Positions 24,496 through 33,312 are shown, numbered from the stretch's first letter. The stretch is DNA of 64,000 bases from HGM11412 sp045536025 (GCA_045536025.1 JAZSMT010000008.1:38523-102522); one strand, 5' to 3'. The notes: a model not told the origin generated them from the letters alone. Made by a program: numbers and translations.

Positions 24496-25562
24496 CGAAT
24501 AAATTGCAATCGGTATTAGATAGATACGATAAACTTAACGAGCTTATTATGGACCCACAGGTTATATCCGACCAAAACTCGTATAAAAAGTATACGAAAG
24601 AGCTATCCGATATTGCCGAAACGGTAGACAAAATTAAAGAGCTTATAAAAATTGAAACGGAAAGGGCTGATGCCGAAGCTTCGTTATCTAATGAGAACGA
24701 CGCTGAAATGCGCGAGCTTTTATCTCAAGAGATAAAAACCCTTATAAAAGAGCAGAATAGAGTTGACGGAGAGCTTAAGCTTTTGCTTATTCCTAAGGAC
24801 GAGAACGACGACAAGAGCGTTATCGTAGAAATTAGGGCGGGTGCTGGTGGAGAAGAGGCTGCGCTTTTTGCTTACGAGCTTTATAGAATGTACGTTGGCT
24901 TTGCTGACAAACACCGTTATAAAACGGAAGAAATTGACGGCAATTTTACCGAGCTTGGTGGGGTTAAAGAAGTTACCTTTTCGGTGTCTGGTAACGGCGT
25001 GTACGGAAAACTTAAGTTTGAAAGCGGAGTTCACAGAGTTCAACGCGTTCCCGAAACGGAATCTCAGGGAAGAATTCAAACGTCAACTGCAACGGTTGCA
25101 GTTTTACCCGAAGTTGAAGACGTTGAGGTTAAAATTGACGAAAAAGACCTTAAAATTGACACTTATCGTTCGTCTGGCGCAGGCGGTCAGCACGTTAATA
25201 AAACTGAAAGCTGTATCCGCATGACGCATTTGCCCACGGGTATCGTGGTAACTTGTCAAGACGAGCGCTCGCAAATTAAAAACCGCGAAAAAGCTCTTAA
25301 AGTTATGAAATCAAGACTTTACGACTACTATAACAGTCAATATCGTAAAGAGTACGACGAAAACCGCAAAAGTCAGATAGGCACGGGCGACAGGTCTGAA
25401 AGAATAAGAACTTATAACTTCCCTCAAGGCAGAATTACCGACCATAGAATAGGTTTTACGCTATTCAGCCTCGAAAACTTTTTATCAGGTAGTATTGATG
25501 AGATGATTGAAGCGTTACAAATTGCTGATAGAGAGGCAAAACTTGCAAACGAAAACGGCTAA
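24492..25562 (+). CDS. prfA: Peptide chain release factor 1
   Basis: 356 residues. Recognises UAA and UAG and releases the peptide. The GGQ motif is at 231-233 (SGAGGQHVNKTES), with an N-terminal coiled coil and the region GGEEAALFAYELYRMY. Starts within the end of the DUF1385-prmC gene (ATGA), an arrangement that couples the factor to its modifying enzyme. The stop codon lies in the terminator stem. Confidence 0.97.
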   Translation: MTNKLQSVLDRYDKLNELIMDPQVISDQNSYKKYTKELSDIAETVDKIKELIKIETERADAEASLSNENDAEMRELLSQEIKTLIKEQNRVDGELKLLLIPKDENDDKSVIVEIRAGAGGEEAALFAYELYRMYVGFADKHRYKTEEIDGNFTELGGVKEVTFSVSGNGVYGKLKFESGVHRVQRVPETESQGRIQTSTATVAVLPEVEDVEVKIDEKDLKIDTYRSSGAGGQHVNKTESCIRMTHLPTGIVVTCQDERSQIKNREKALKVMKSRLYDYYNSQYRKEYDENRKSQIGTGDRSERIRTYNFPQGRITDHRIGFTLFSLENFLSGSIDEMIEALQIADREAKLANENG

Positions 25563-25577
25563 ATAGCCGTTTTTTTG
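25554..25577 (+). terminator. prfA terminator
   Basis: AACGGCT (25554-25560) and AGCCGTT (25565-25571) with the loop AAAT, then a T-run. It contains the prfA stop codon. Confidence 0.9.
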
Positions 25578-25653
25578 TTTGGATAAATTTAAAAAATAAA
25601 ACTAAACCAAATATTTGTTGCATATAATTTTAAAATTATAACTGTTATTTTGT

Positions 25654-25682
25654 TTGACTTATAAGGTAATATTGTGTATAAT
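25654..25682 (+). promoter_or_regulatory. Promoter of the aminotransferase gene
   Basis: TTGACT (25654-25659), 17-base spacer, TATAAT (25677-25682), with AGAGGTG before the ATG at 25725. Confidence 0.85.
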
Positions 25683-25724
25683 GATAAAAACTATTAATAA
25701 AACAAAGGTTTAGAGGTGTTATTT

Positions 25725-26912
25725 ATGAAAATTTCTCAAAAAGCTCAAGCAGTTCCCGCATCAATGACGCTTGAAATTACTGCAAAAGTAAAGCAGTTAA
25801 GGGCAGAGGGTAAATCTATTATAGGTTTCACGGCAGGCGAGCCCGATTTTAACACGCCTGATTATATAATTGAAAGTGCTAAAAAGGCGATTGATAACGG
25901 CGCAACTAAATATACTCCCGTAGCTGGAATTTTAGAGCTTAAAAAGGCTATATGCGAAAAGTTTAAAAAAGATAACGGTCTTTTGTTCGAACCTTCGCAA
26001 ATTATTGTATCCGGAGGAGCAAAGGCTTCCCTTTATCACGCAATTTACGCCATTGTTGACGAGGGCGACGAGGTTATTATTCCCGCACCTTTTTGGTTTA
26101 CCTATGAAGAACAGGTTAAAATGTGTGGTGGTGTTCCTAGCATTGTTAATACAAAACCTGAAAACGGCTACAAAATTACACCCTCTGAGCTTGAAAACGC
26201 TATTACCGACAAAACCGTTGCTTTTTTAATTAATTCTCCTTCAAACCCGACGGGTGCGCTTTATTCGGAAAGCGAATTAAAAGAGCTTTCAAAGGTTCTT
26301 GAAAAACACGGCATAGTAACGATATCAGACGAAATTTATGAAAAACTTATATACGACGATAATAAACACGTATCCATTGCAAGCGTATCCGACTATATGA
26401 GGAATAATACCATAGTTATAAACGGCGTTAGTAAATCGTACGCTATGACGGGGTGGAGAATAGGTTATTTAGGTGCGCCCAAAGCTGTAGCTGACGCAAT
26501 AAACCGCGTTCAAAGTCAAACTACGAGCAACGCTTGCTCAATTTCTCAGCACGCGTCGGTTACCGCGATAACGGCTGAAAATGGCGAAGTTGAAAATATG
26601 CGCAAAGCGTACGATTTAAGACGTAGATACATGATTAGTAGAGTTGAAAAGCTTGGCGTAAAATACATAAAGCCTATGGGCGCGTTCTATATGTTTGTGG
26701 ATATAACAAACTATATCGGTAAATCGTATAACGGAAAAGTTATAAAAGGCAGTATGGACTTTGCTTCGCTATTAACTGAAAACGGTGTTGCTTTGATACC
26801 TGGGCTACCGTTTCACGCTGACAATTTCGTAAGGCTATCATACGCCGTATCATTAGACGATATCGAAGAAGGCTTTAACAGAATTGACGAGTTCGTTTCA
26901 AAATTAAAATAA
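25725..26912 (+). CDS. Pyridoxal-phosphate aminotransferase, aspartate type
   Basis: 395 residues from ATG at 25725 (AGAGGTG at a proper distance; a GTG nine bases earlier overlaps that site). Class I aminotransferase of the AspC/AspB/PatA kind: FTAGEPDFNTP, YTPVAGILELKKAI, NSPSNPTGALY and the PLP lysine Lys237 in NGVSKSYAMTGWRIGY. Probably interconverts aspartate and oxaloacetate, although aromatic or LL-diaminopimelate-related substrates cannot be excluded from sequence. Single gene with its own promoter and terminator. Confidence 0.9.
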   Translation: MKISQKAQAVPASMTLEITAKVKQLRAEGKSIIGFTAGEPDFNTPDYIIESAKKAIDNGATKYTPVAGILELKKAICEKFKKDNGLLFEPSQIIVSGGAKASLYHAIYAIVDEGDEVIIPAPFWFTYEEQVKMCGGVPSIVNTKPENGYKITPSELENAITDKTVAFLINSPSNPTGALYSESELKELSKVLEKHGIVTISDEIYEKLIYDDNKHVSIASVSDYMRNNTIVINGVSKSYAMTGWRIGYLGAPKAVADAINRVQSQTTSNACSISQHASVTAITAENGEVENMRKAYDLRRRYMISRVEKLGVKYIKPMGAFYMFVDITNYIGKSYNGKVIKGSMDFASLLTENGVALIPGLPFHADNFVRLSYAVSLDDIEEGFNRIDEFVSKLK

Positions 26913-26919
26913 TATTTAT

Positions 26920-26952
26920 CCACCGCTTAATAGTAGGCGGTGGAATTTTTTT
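26920..26952 (+). terminator. Terminator after the aminotransferase gene
   Basis: CCACCGC (26920-26926) pairs with GCGGTGG (26937-26943), followed by AA and a T-run. Confidence 0.9.
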
Positions 26953-26983
26953 AAAAAAATTTAATAAATTTCTCGGTTTGCTC

Positions 26984-27012
26984 TTGAAAATTTCACATAT
27001 ATAGGATATAAT
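26984..27012 (+). promoter_or_regulatory. Promoter of the P-loop/ThrC-like pair
   Basis: TTGAAA (26984-26989), 17-base spacer, TATAAT (27007-27012), and GGAGG ahead of the ATG at 27044. Confidence 0.8.
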
Positions 27013-27043
27013 AAAATTACAAATAAATCGGAGGATTTAATTT

Positions 27044-27457
27044 ATGATCAAAATTGTATACGGACCCAAAGGCTTTGGCAAAACGAAAATTATGCTTGAC
27101 GAAGTGAATAACGCCGGCTCTACCGCGAAAGGTAACGTCGTATTTATAACCGATAAGCGTTTTAACACTGTAAACGTTAACTTTAACGTTAGGTGCGTTT
27201 ATACCGAAGATCACGACATAAGTGGCGCAGTTGCTTTTAACGGCTTTATAAACGGTCTTTTAGCAGGTAACAGCGATATAGAATACGTGTTTATTGACGG
27301 TCTTAAGAGAATAATAGGTAACGAAATGGAGGGCGGTGAAACGCTTTTTGGCTCAATTAAGCAACTTCAAGAAGAATATCCTGATCTTAAATTCGTAATT
27401 TCGGTTAGCGCTTCTTATGAAGAACTTCCCGCTTACGTTGCTGAGCTTGTTAAATAA
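27044..27457 (+). CDS. Small P-loop nucleotide-binding protein
   Basis: 137 residues. Walker A GPKGFGKTK at residues 7-15 and a possible Walker B in YVFIDGLKRI. The rest has the size and strand order of a minimal ATPase core without extra domains. Function is not known to me; similar small GKT proteins occur in many Clostridia. It is followed after one base by the ThrC-like gene, so the two are co-transcribed. Confidence 0.65.
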   Translation: MIKIVYGPKGFGKTKIMLDEVNNAGSTAKGNVVFITDKRFNTVNVNFNVRCVYTEDHDISGAVAFNGFINGLLAGNSDIEYVFIDGLKRIIGNEMEGGETLFGSIKQLQEEYPDLKFVISVSASYEELPAYVAELVK

Positions 27458-27458
27458 T

Positions 27459-28349
27459 ATGGATTTAACGAAAGAAAACGAAATCGGAGTCGGCGGGTAT
27501 GGTCTACCTGCCGATTTTCAATGTATAACGCCTGCGTTTTTATCGTCGATTGAAAACCTTTCTTACGAGGAGCGCATTTCTACGGTTTACCGCTACATTA
27601 CGGGTAAAGAATTGCCTGAAAACGCATTTTTAAATTTAGAAAACGCCGATTTTCCTGCAAGCGTTGCTAGTATTGACCAAGGCTTATCGGTTTTAGAGCT
27701 TAATGACGGCAAAAATGCAAATTATACAGATTATATCGTAAACGGCGATTATAGTATCGAAATTATATCATTTGCTTGCGTTATAGTATCTGCGTACGTT
27801 GACTTGGTGTCGGGCGGTGTTATCTCGCACGGCGAAAAAATAAACCTTGCCTTTAACGGGGAGGACGGTAGGATAATTTTATCCGTTTATTTTTGTAAGC
27901 TTTTAAAACTTCCGATTGACGTGTTGCTTATAGGAACTGAAAAGCCTATCGACGGGTTTTATAAAAACTTATATATACAGTCGCCTATGGAGGGCGAAAT
28001 TAGCACTTTGGTTAGCGGTTTATACGAGGATATAGATTATTTAATTGACCCTTTATCTGCTTATGGGCTTGTTTCTTACGATTTATATTACGGTGATTAC
28101 GAGGACGATAAAGTAACTCTACTTCTATCTTTAGCGTCGCCGTATTTGTATTCGAGGCAGGTTTTAAAATACGCCTTTTCGCTCAACGAAATTTCAGTTG
28201 ATAAAGCCATTTCTAAATTAAATACTTTAACTGCCATTGATATTCCAAGTGGAATTATTAATAAAGAACTTCAGCCTTTTTTCAAAATTAACACACAACT
28301 TTCAACTAAATCTGCGTTAGAAATTATAAAAGGCTGTAATAAGGTTTGA
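27459..28349 (+). CDS. Degenerate threonine-synthase-like protein
   Basis: 296 residues from ATG at 27459; an earlier in-frame ATG lies inside the previous gene. The order of motifs follows threonine synthase (ThrC): an N-terminal LSYEERISTVYRYITGKELPENAFLN region, a middle NLAFNGEDGRIILSVYFCKLLKLPIDVLLIGTE matching the ThrC NFG...AKKMGLPI stretch, and DPLSAYGLVSYDLYY...KVTLLLSLASPYLYS matching DPHTAVG...ATAHPAKF. The segment that should hold the PLP lysine (HGPTLAFKD) and the NFGN phosphate loop are gone, and the protein is much shorter than ThrC. It is probably a pseudoenzyme with a binding or regulatory role. Recognition is by eye, so moderate confidence. Confidence 0.5.
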   Translation: MDLTKENEIGVGGYGLPADFQCITPAFLSSIENLSYEERISTVYRYITGKELPENAFLNLENADFPASVASIDQGLSVLELNDGKNANYTDYIVNGDYSIEIISFACVIVSAYVDLVSGGVISHGEKINLAFNGEDGRIILSVYFCKLLKLPIDVLLIGTEKPIDGFYKNLYIQSPMEGEISTLVSGLYEDIDYLIDPLSAYGLVSYDLYYGDYEDDKVTLLLSLASPYLYSRQVLKYAFSLNEISVDKAISKLNTLTAIDIPSGIINKELQPFFKINTQLSTKSALEIIKGCNKV

Positions 28350-28359
28350 TTTTTATAAA

Positions 28360-28390
28360 TTGATATGGTATACTTATCAATAAGTATAAA
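28360..28390 (+). promoter_or_regulatory. trpS promoter with 20-bp palindromic operator
   Basis: TATACTTAT (28369-28377), CA, then ATAAGTATA (28380-28388) is a perfect 9+9 palindrome. It lies between a possible -35 TTGATA (28360-28365) and -10 TATAAA (28385-28390), though the 19-base spacing is long. The position suggests a repressor-binding site. No T-box leader is present in front of this tRNA synthetase gene. Confidence 0.5.
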
Positions 28391-28407
28391 TATAAGGTTT
28401 TTTGAAA

Positions 28408-29412
28408 ATGGATAATAAAAAAACACTCTTCAGCGCCGTTCAACCAAGCGGTATTCCAACCATCGGTAACTACGTTGGCGCGATTAATAACTTCGTAAAA
28501 TTACAAGATGAGTATAATTGTATTTACTCGATAGCAGACCTTCATTGTTTAACGGTAAAACAAAACCCTGCAGACCTTAGGAAGGCAACGCAGGAGCTTT
28601 TAGCGTTATATATAGCTTGCGGTGTAGATCCTGAAAAATGTATAATGTTCGTTCAGTCGCACGTTCACGAGCACGCCGAGCTTACTTGGATACTCAACAC
28701 TATGACGTATCCTGGCGAACTCAACCGTATGACGCAGTTTAAGGATAAATCGCGCTCGCACGCCGATAACGTTAATATGGGGCTTATGGACTATCCCGTT
28801 TTAATGGCGTCGGATATACTTTTATATAACACCGCGGTAGTTCCCGTAGGTGCTGATCAAAAACAGCACATAGAGCTTACTCGCGATTTAGCTATTCGTT
28901 TTAACGGTAGATACAGCGATACGTTTACCGTTCCCGAACCCATTTTCCCAAAACACGGTGCAAAGATAATGTCGCTTGCCGATCCCACTAAAAAAATGAG
29001 TAAGAGTGACGAAAACGTCAACGCATACATCTCGATGTATGACGATCAAGATACGGTTATTAGAAAGTTCAAGCGCGCAGTTACTGACAGTGATAATAAA
29101 ATTGTATTCGACTTTGAGAATAAACCGGGCATATCCAACCTTTTAACTATTTATTCGGTGTTTTCGGGTGAAAGCATTGAAAGTGCAGTTAAAACGTTTG
29201 ATGGTTATGGCTACGGCGATTTTAAAATTAAGGTTGGCGAGGCTGTTGCCGAGGGGTTAAAGCCTATAAGCGAAAGGCGATTAGCTTTGCTTAAAGATAA
29301 AGGCTATCTCGACCAAATTATGATAAAGGGTGCTGAAAGCGCAAGCAAAATTGCTAGAAGAACGCTTTCAAAAGTTTATAGAAAGGTAGGACTTTATAGT
29401 CCTGATAGATAA
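28408..29412 (+). CDS. trpS: Tryptophanyl-tRNA synthetase
   Basis: 334 residues from ATG at 28408; TTG at 28402 is an alternative, since the AAGG site is nearer to it. Class I synthetase that charges tRNA-Trp. The HIGH-like signature is PTIGNYVGA, and KMSKS is at about 196-200. Also seen are DLHCLT, the MGLMDYPVLMASDILLY stretch and VPVGADQKQHIEL, typical of bacterial TrpRS. Followed by the DUF5685 gene after 2 bases. Confidence 0.96.
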   Translation: MDNKKTLFSAVQPSGIPTIGNYVGAINNFVKLQDEYNCIYSIADLHCLTVKQNPADLRKATQELLALYIACGVDPEKCIMFVQSHVHEHAELTWILNTMTYPGELNRMTQFKDKSRSHADNVNMGLMDYPVLMASDILLYNTAVVPVGADQKQHIELTRDLAIRFNGRYSDTFTVPEPIFPKHGAKIMSLADPTKKMSKSDENVNAYISMYDDQDTVIRKFKRAVTDSDNKIVFDFENKPGISNLLTIYSVFSGESIESAVKTFDGYGYGDFKIKVGEAVAEGLKPISERRLALLKDKGYLDQIMIKGAESASKIARRTLSKVYRKVGLYSPDR

Positions 29413-29414
29413 TT

Positions 29415-30266
29415 ATGTTTGGATATTTGAAGCCTGACAATCCTTATTTATATCTTAAAGACGATACTTTGTATAAAGCGCTTTATTGCGGTATATGTAA
29501 AAGTATCGGTTGTGTATGCGGGCAGACGGCAAGGTTTTCTTTAAGCTACGATATGGCGTTTATGTCGGCAATTTCACATAATATTTTGGGTGTTGACGTT
29601 TGTATTAATAAAGAGCGTTGCATAGCACACCAAATTAAAAAAAGGCCGATTGCTAAGCCTGACGAGCTTTCTAAAACGCTAGGAGCAGTAAACGTAATTC
29701 TTGCATATTACAAGGTTAAAGACGATATTTTAGACGAAAAAAAAGGCGGTTTTAAAAGTAAATTTTTAAAAAGCGGTTATAATAAGGCTAAAAAGCTATA
29801 CCCTGACGTAGACGAGATTGTTAAAAAAGGGTATTCTGAACTTATATCGTACGAAAAGCAAAATTTAGATAGTATTGACGTTGTTTGTGACTCTTTTGCT
29901 AAAATGCTTGAAGAAATTTCGACTTTTATTTTTAAAAATAAATCTACCGAGTTTACTAGGGGGCTTTTCTACGCGATAGGCAAGTGGGTGTATTTAATCG
30001 ACGCGCTTGACGATTACGATAAGGACGTGAAAGGTAAAAATTTTAACGTTTTATATAATGCGTATAAGGAAAAGACATATTTACAGCTTATCAATAACCA
30101 TAAACAAGATATTTGTTTTGTTTTCAGCAGTATTTTTGCTCAGATTTCAGACAATTATAAAAATATACAAATGAAATATAATACCGATCTCGTTACTAAC
30201 ATTTTAACGAGAGGTATTCCGACAACTACGAATAAAATACTATTAAAAGGAATTAAAAATGATTGA
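29415..30266 (+). CDS. DUF5685 family protein
   Basis: 283 residues. Begins MFGYLKPDNPYLYLKDDTLYKALYCGICKSIG, the start pattern of DUF5685, followed by helices with conserved acidic residues (YDMAF, KDDILDEKKG, YLIDALDDYDKD). The Cys pair YCGICKS and the later Cys/His could bind metal. No biochemical role is established. It overlaps the J-like gene by 8 bases; the DUF5685 plus DnaJ-like pairing recurs in Clostridia as far as I recall. Confidence 0.75.
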   Translation: MFGYLKPDNPYLYLKDDTLYKALYCGICKSIGCVCGQTARFSLSYDMAFMSAISHNILGVDVCINKERCIAHQIKKRPIAKPDELSKTLGAVNVILAYYKVKDDILDEKKGGFKSKFLKSGYNKAKKLYPDVDEIVKKGYSELISYEKQNLDSIDVVCDSFAKMLEEISTFIFKNKSTEFTRGLFYAIGKWVYLIDALDDYDKDVKGKNFNVLYNAYKEKTYLQLINNHKQDICFVFSSIFAQISDNYKNIQMKYNTDLVTNILTRGIPTTTNKILLKGIKND

Positions 30267-30876
30267 CAAGTATTACAAAATCTTAGGCGTATCCCCATCA
30301 GATAGTGATGAGGTTATTGCTCAAAGATACCAAGAGCTTAAAGAAAAGTATCAAGAGGAAAGGTTTGTAGAAGGCGAGGTTGGAAACAACGCCGCAAAAA
30401 TGCTTACTGAAATTGAGATTGCTTATAACGAGATTAAAAGCTACCGTCAAGAGCAGTCTTTAGAGGGGCAAAAGTCCGAAGCCTTTTCAAGTGTTGAGAC
30501 TGCTATTAAAAGCGGTAATTTAACTGCTGCACAAACGCTTCTTGACGATTTTAATGAAAGAGATGCCGAGTGGCATTACTATCAGTCGGTAATTTTTTAT
30601 AAAAAAAATTGGATAAACGAGAGTAAAAAACAGCTCGAAATTGCAATTTCAATGAATCCCGACGAGCAAAAGTATAAAAACGCCCTTAATAAACTTAACG
30701 AACGCGTTAACGAGGGCGCTAAGATAAATAGCAACTGGAATAAGTCAGGCAACGCTAATTACAAACCGCAAGACGATTCTTCCGAACAACAGCTCGGAGG
30801 GGATAGTTGTATGCAATGGTGTTGCGATATGATAATTTGTAACACTTTACTTAATTGTTGTTGCAGTTGTAGATAA
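30259..30876 (+). CDS. J-domain-like protein without HPD, TPR and Cys-rich tail
   Basis: 205 residues. Residues 2-62 follow the J-domain pattern (KYYKILGVSPSDSDEVIAQRYQELKEKYQEE ... EIEIAYNEIKS), but the HPD tripeptide needed to stimulate DnaK is missing. Residues ~75-155 look like two TPR-type helical pairs (WHYYQSVIFYKKNWINESKKQLEIAISMNP). The last 25 residues contain eight cysteines (CMQWCCDMIICNTLLNCC, then CSCR), suitable for metal binding or lipid attachment at the membrane. It lies between DUF5685 and a membrane protein gene, all nearly contiguous. A DnaK co-chaperone role is unlikely without HPD. Confidence 0.7.
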   Translation: MIDKYYKILGVSPSDSDEVIAQRYQELKEKYQEERFVEGEVGNNAAKMLTEIEIAYNEIKSYRQEQSLEGQKSEAFSSVETAIKSGNLTAAQTLLDDFNERDAEWHYYQSVIFYKKNWINESKKQLEIAISMNPDEQKYKNALNKLNERVNEGAKINSNWNKSGNANYKPQDDSSEQQLGGDSCMQWCCDMIICNTLLNCCCSCR

Positions 30877-30881
30877 TTATT

Positions 30882-31397
30882 ATGAAAAACGGAAAACTTA
30901 TTGCCGTTTCGGCAATATCCACGGCGCTTGGCGTTGTATTTTTAATAATAGGTGCGTATTTTCAAACGCTTGATTTGTCATGCTTGTTCATGGCATCTTT
31001 AGCAGTTATGCTACCGTTATCAAAAAACAGCGTTAAAGGCGCTTTTTTAACGTACGGCGCAACGGCAATACTAGCATTTTTGTTTGCTATAAGTAGGTTT
31101 CACTTAGCGCTACTTTATCTTTTATTTTTCGGCTTGCACCCGATAATCAATCACTTTCACTTAAAAGATTTAAAAAAGCGATCGTATTTGTTTATAGTTA
31201 AAGGCGTTTTATTTTTATCGGCTTGTTATTTAATGTTTTACGCCTTTTCAATGTTTGTAGTCGAAAACGAAATAATAAACTCAATTCTCCCTGCATTTAT
31301 TGCGGTTATAGGAACGCTTTTTTATATCGTATACGACTTTATTATGATTAGATTTCAAAAGATGACGGGCTCTATCGTCAAAAGATTGGGGTTATAA
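30882..31397 (+). CDS. Multi-pass membrane protein, unknown
   Basis: 171 residues with about five hydrophobic helices and a basic C terminus (RFQKMTGSIVKRLGL). It loosely resembles small integral membrane proteins of the ECF-S/DUF2232 size class, but no motif allows a call. It begins 6 bases after the J-like gene and ends 5 bases before the rRNA methyltransferase, so it is in the trpS-to-rlmD run. Confidence 0.6.
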   Translation: MKNGKLIAVSAISTALGVVFLIIGAYFQTLDLSCLFMASLAVMLPLSKNSVKGAFLTYGATAILAFLFAISRFHLALLYLLFFGLHPIINHFHLKDLKKRSYLFIVKGVLFLSACYLMFYAFSMFVVENEIINSILPAFIAVIGTLFYIVYDFIMIRFQKMTGSIVKRLGL

Positions 31398-31401
31398 AAT
31401 T

Positions 31402-32808
31402 ATGCGTAAAAACGACGAACTTATCGGCAACGTGTCCGCAATCGGTTCTAATATGGAAGCTATCGTCCGTATAGACAATTCCGTTTGTTTCGTTCCCTAC
31501 GCCTTAGTTGGCGAAAAAATTAAATTTAAAGTGCTAAAAGTTACTAAGAACATAGCATTTTGTAAACTTTTAGAGGTTTTAACGCCCGCTGAAGAGCGGG
31601 TTAGACCTCGTTGCAAGGTTTATGAAAAGTGCGGTGGATGTCAGTTACAGCACCTAAGATATAAAGACCAACTCAAGTTAAAAACGGAGCTGGTTTCTGA
31701 TTGTTTAAGGAAAATCGCGGGGCTTAAAGTCGACGTTAATCAAACGGTTAAGTGTGACGACGAGTACGAGTATAGAAATAAGCTTCAGCTCCCCGTTAGA
31801 AATTCAAACGGCAATAAAATAGGCTTTTTTGCTCAAAATTCGCACAGAATAGTTGAAATTTCAGAGTGTCCCATACAAAAAAAGTGGTGCTCTGGCGTGA
31901 TTGACGCCGTTAACAACTACGTATCTAAAAGCGGTGTTTCGTGTTATGAAGAGCAGTCGGGATTAGGGCTACTTCGCCACGTAATAGTTCGCGATACGAG
32001 TGGTAATTTAACGATAACGGTGGTTATAAACGGCACTAGGCTTGAAAATACTCAAATTCTCATTGACGAGCTTGCTAATAGGTTTATAAGTTTTTCGCTT
32101 TTTATAAACGAAAACACTCAACAAAACAACGTAATTCTCGGCGAAAAATTTACTCACGTTTACGGAAAACCGTATTTTGAAGCGGAGGATTTTGGCGTGA
32201 AATACAAGGTTGTTCCACAATCATTTATTCAGGTAAACGACCACGTAAAAAGAAATCTTTATCAAGACGTTGTTAAATCACTCGAGCTTGACGATAGCGT
32301 ATCGGTGATTGACGCTTATAGTGGCGCAGGGCTTATGACGGCTATGATTGCAAAGTCGGCAAAGTTTGTTTACGGCATTGAAATTGTTAAAGAAGCAGTT
32401 GATAGCGCAAATCTATTAATAAAAGAAAACGGCATAAAAAACGTTGCAAACGTTTGCGCGCCGTGCGAGGATTATTTGCCTGAGCTTGTTGAAAAACTTA
32501 AACAGCGCGGGGAGAAAACGTACGTCGTATTAGATCCGCCTAGAAAGGGGTGCGACAAAAAGGTTATTGAATCAATACTATTGTCAAAGCCTGACAAAAT
32601 TATATACGTATCTTGCTCACCGCAAACCTTAGCGCGCGATTTAGGCTTACTTTGTGGAACGCTTTATTACGACGGCAACGAACTTAAAAAATCGTCTGAA
32701 TTAAACGGCGTTTATAAAATAGATAAAGTCAAGCCTTACGATATGTTTCCTCAAACCAAACACGTAGAAACGCTGGTTTGTTTAACGCGACAAAAAATTT
32801 GTAATTAA
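31402..32808 (+). CDS. rlmD: RlmD/RumA-type 23S rRNA uracil-C5 methyltransferase
   Basis: 468 residues. An N-terminal TRAM-like domain (residues ~1-60) is followed by the iron-sulfur cysteines Cys71, Cys77, Cys80 and a fourth near 156 (ISECPIQ). The SAM-binding motif is DAYSGAGLMTAMIA, the DPPRKGC motif is present and the catalytic cysteine lies in YVSCSPQTLARDL. It methylates uracils in 23S rRNA; specificity (U747, U1939 or both, as in Bacillus RlmCD) cannot be assigned. Last gene of this run. Confidence 0.92.
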   Translation: MRKNDELIGNVSAIGSNMEAIVRIDNSVCFVPYALVGEKIKFKVLKVTKNIAFCKLLEVLTPAEERVRPRCKVYEKCGGCQLQHLRYKDQLKLKTELVSDCLRKIAGLKVDVNQTVKCDDEYEYRNKLQLPVRNSNGNKIGFFAQNSHRIVEISECPIQKKWCSGVIDAVNNYVSKSGVSCYEEQSGLGLLRHVIVRDTSGNLTITVVINGTRLENTQILIDELANRFISFSLFINENTQQNNVILGEKFTHVYGKPYFEAEDFGVKYKVVPQSFIQVNDHVKRNLYQDVVKSLELDDSVSVIDAYSGAGLMTAMIAKSAKFVYGIEIVKEAVDSANLLIKENGIKNVANVCAPCEDYLPELVEKLKQRGEKTYVVLDPPRKGCDKKVIESILLSKPDKIIYVSCSPQTLARDLGLLCGTLYYDGNELKKSSELNGVYKIDKVKPYDMFPQTKHVETLVCLTRQKICN

Positions 32809-32925
32809 TTATATTAAAAAACAAACCTTTCAAAGATATTTTAAAATTGTTGGAGATTTTTACGTTAATGTCGTGCTTGTGCCTTGCGCTTACGGCGGTA
32901 CGGGGATTGACGCGTGGAATAAGTT

Positions 32926-33312
32926 GAAGATTTAGTTCTTGCCGAGCTTGCTATTTCTGAATAAGAATTAAACTACCATCCAAACGCAATCGGTAGCGTT
33001 CAACGGATTTGGGCGACTTATCTTGCATATTGCCGGTAGTTTATCCATGTGCCGGCGGTAGAATAGCAACGTCGCACGGGGCAGACGTTTACGTTAACGG
33101 CCCCGAGCGGGTGTGTTAAATACGCTAAGTGTCAAGTTGCTATGCTTAAGCTTCTTCTTAAGAACGGCGCTGAAAGAGCTAAAGCTATTATTAATAATTT
33201 TACGCTGTTATTTAAGTCGAAAGAGTAGTTTATTACTTTTCAAGATAGTCTTAATTACTCGGGCGATAAAATAATTAATAAAGATGACGGTACGGCTGAA
33301 ATCAATCTATAA
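32926..33312 (+). pseudogene. Decayed gene of unknown family
   Basis: The 580-base gap between rlmD and the phosphatase gene has the codon texture of this genome but no intact frame. A single frame from 32926 to the TAA at 33310-33312 reads EDLVLAELAISE*, ELNYHPNAIGSVQRIWATYLAYCR*, FIHVPAVE*, then a 47-codon open stretch with KYAKCQVAMLKLLLKNGAER, a stop and a final LNYSGDKIINKDDGTAEINL. Four internal stops show inactivation. Just upstream another frame (VNVVLVPCAYGGTGIDAWNK, near 32863-32925) may be the earlier part after a frameshift. The family is not recognised. Confidence 0.5.

Noticed and set aside
24841..25224. Plus-strand frame of 127 codons inside prfA
   Set aside because: Entirely within the release-factor gene in another frame, without family resemblance.
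28350..28407. T-box leader for trpS
   Set aside because: The space before the start codon is too short and has neither the T-box sequence nor a specifier stem; a palindrome is present instead.
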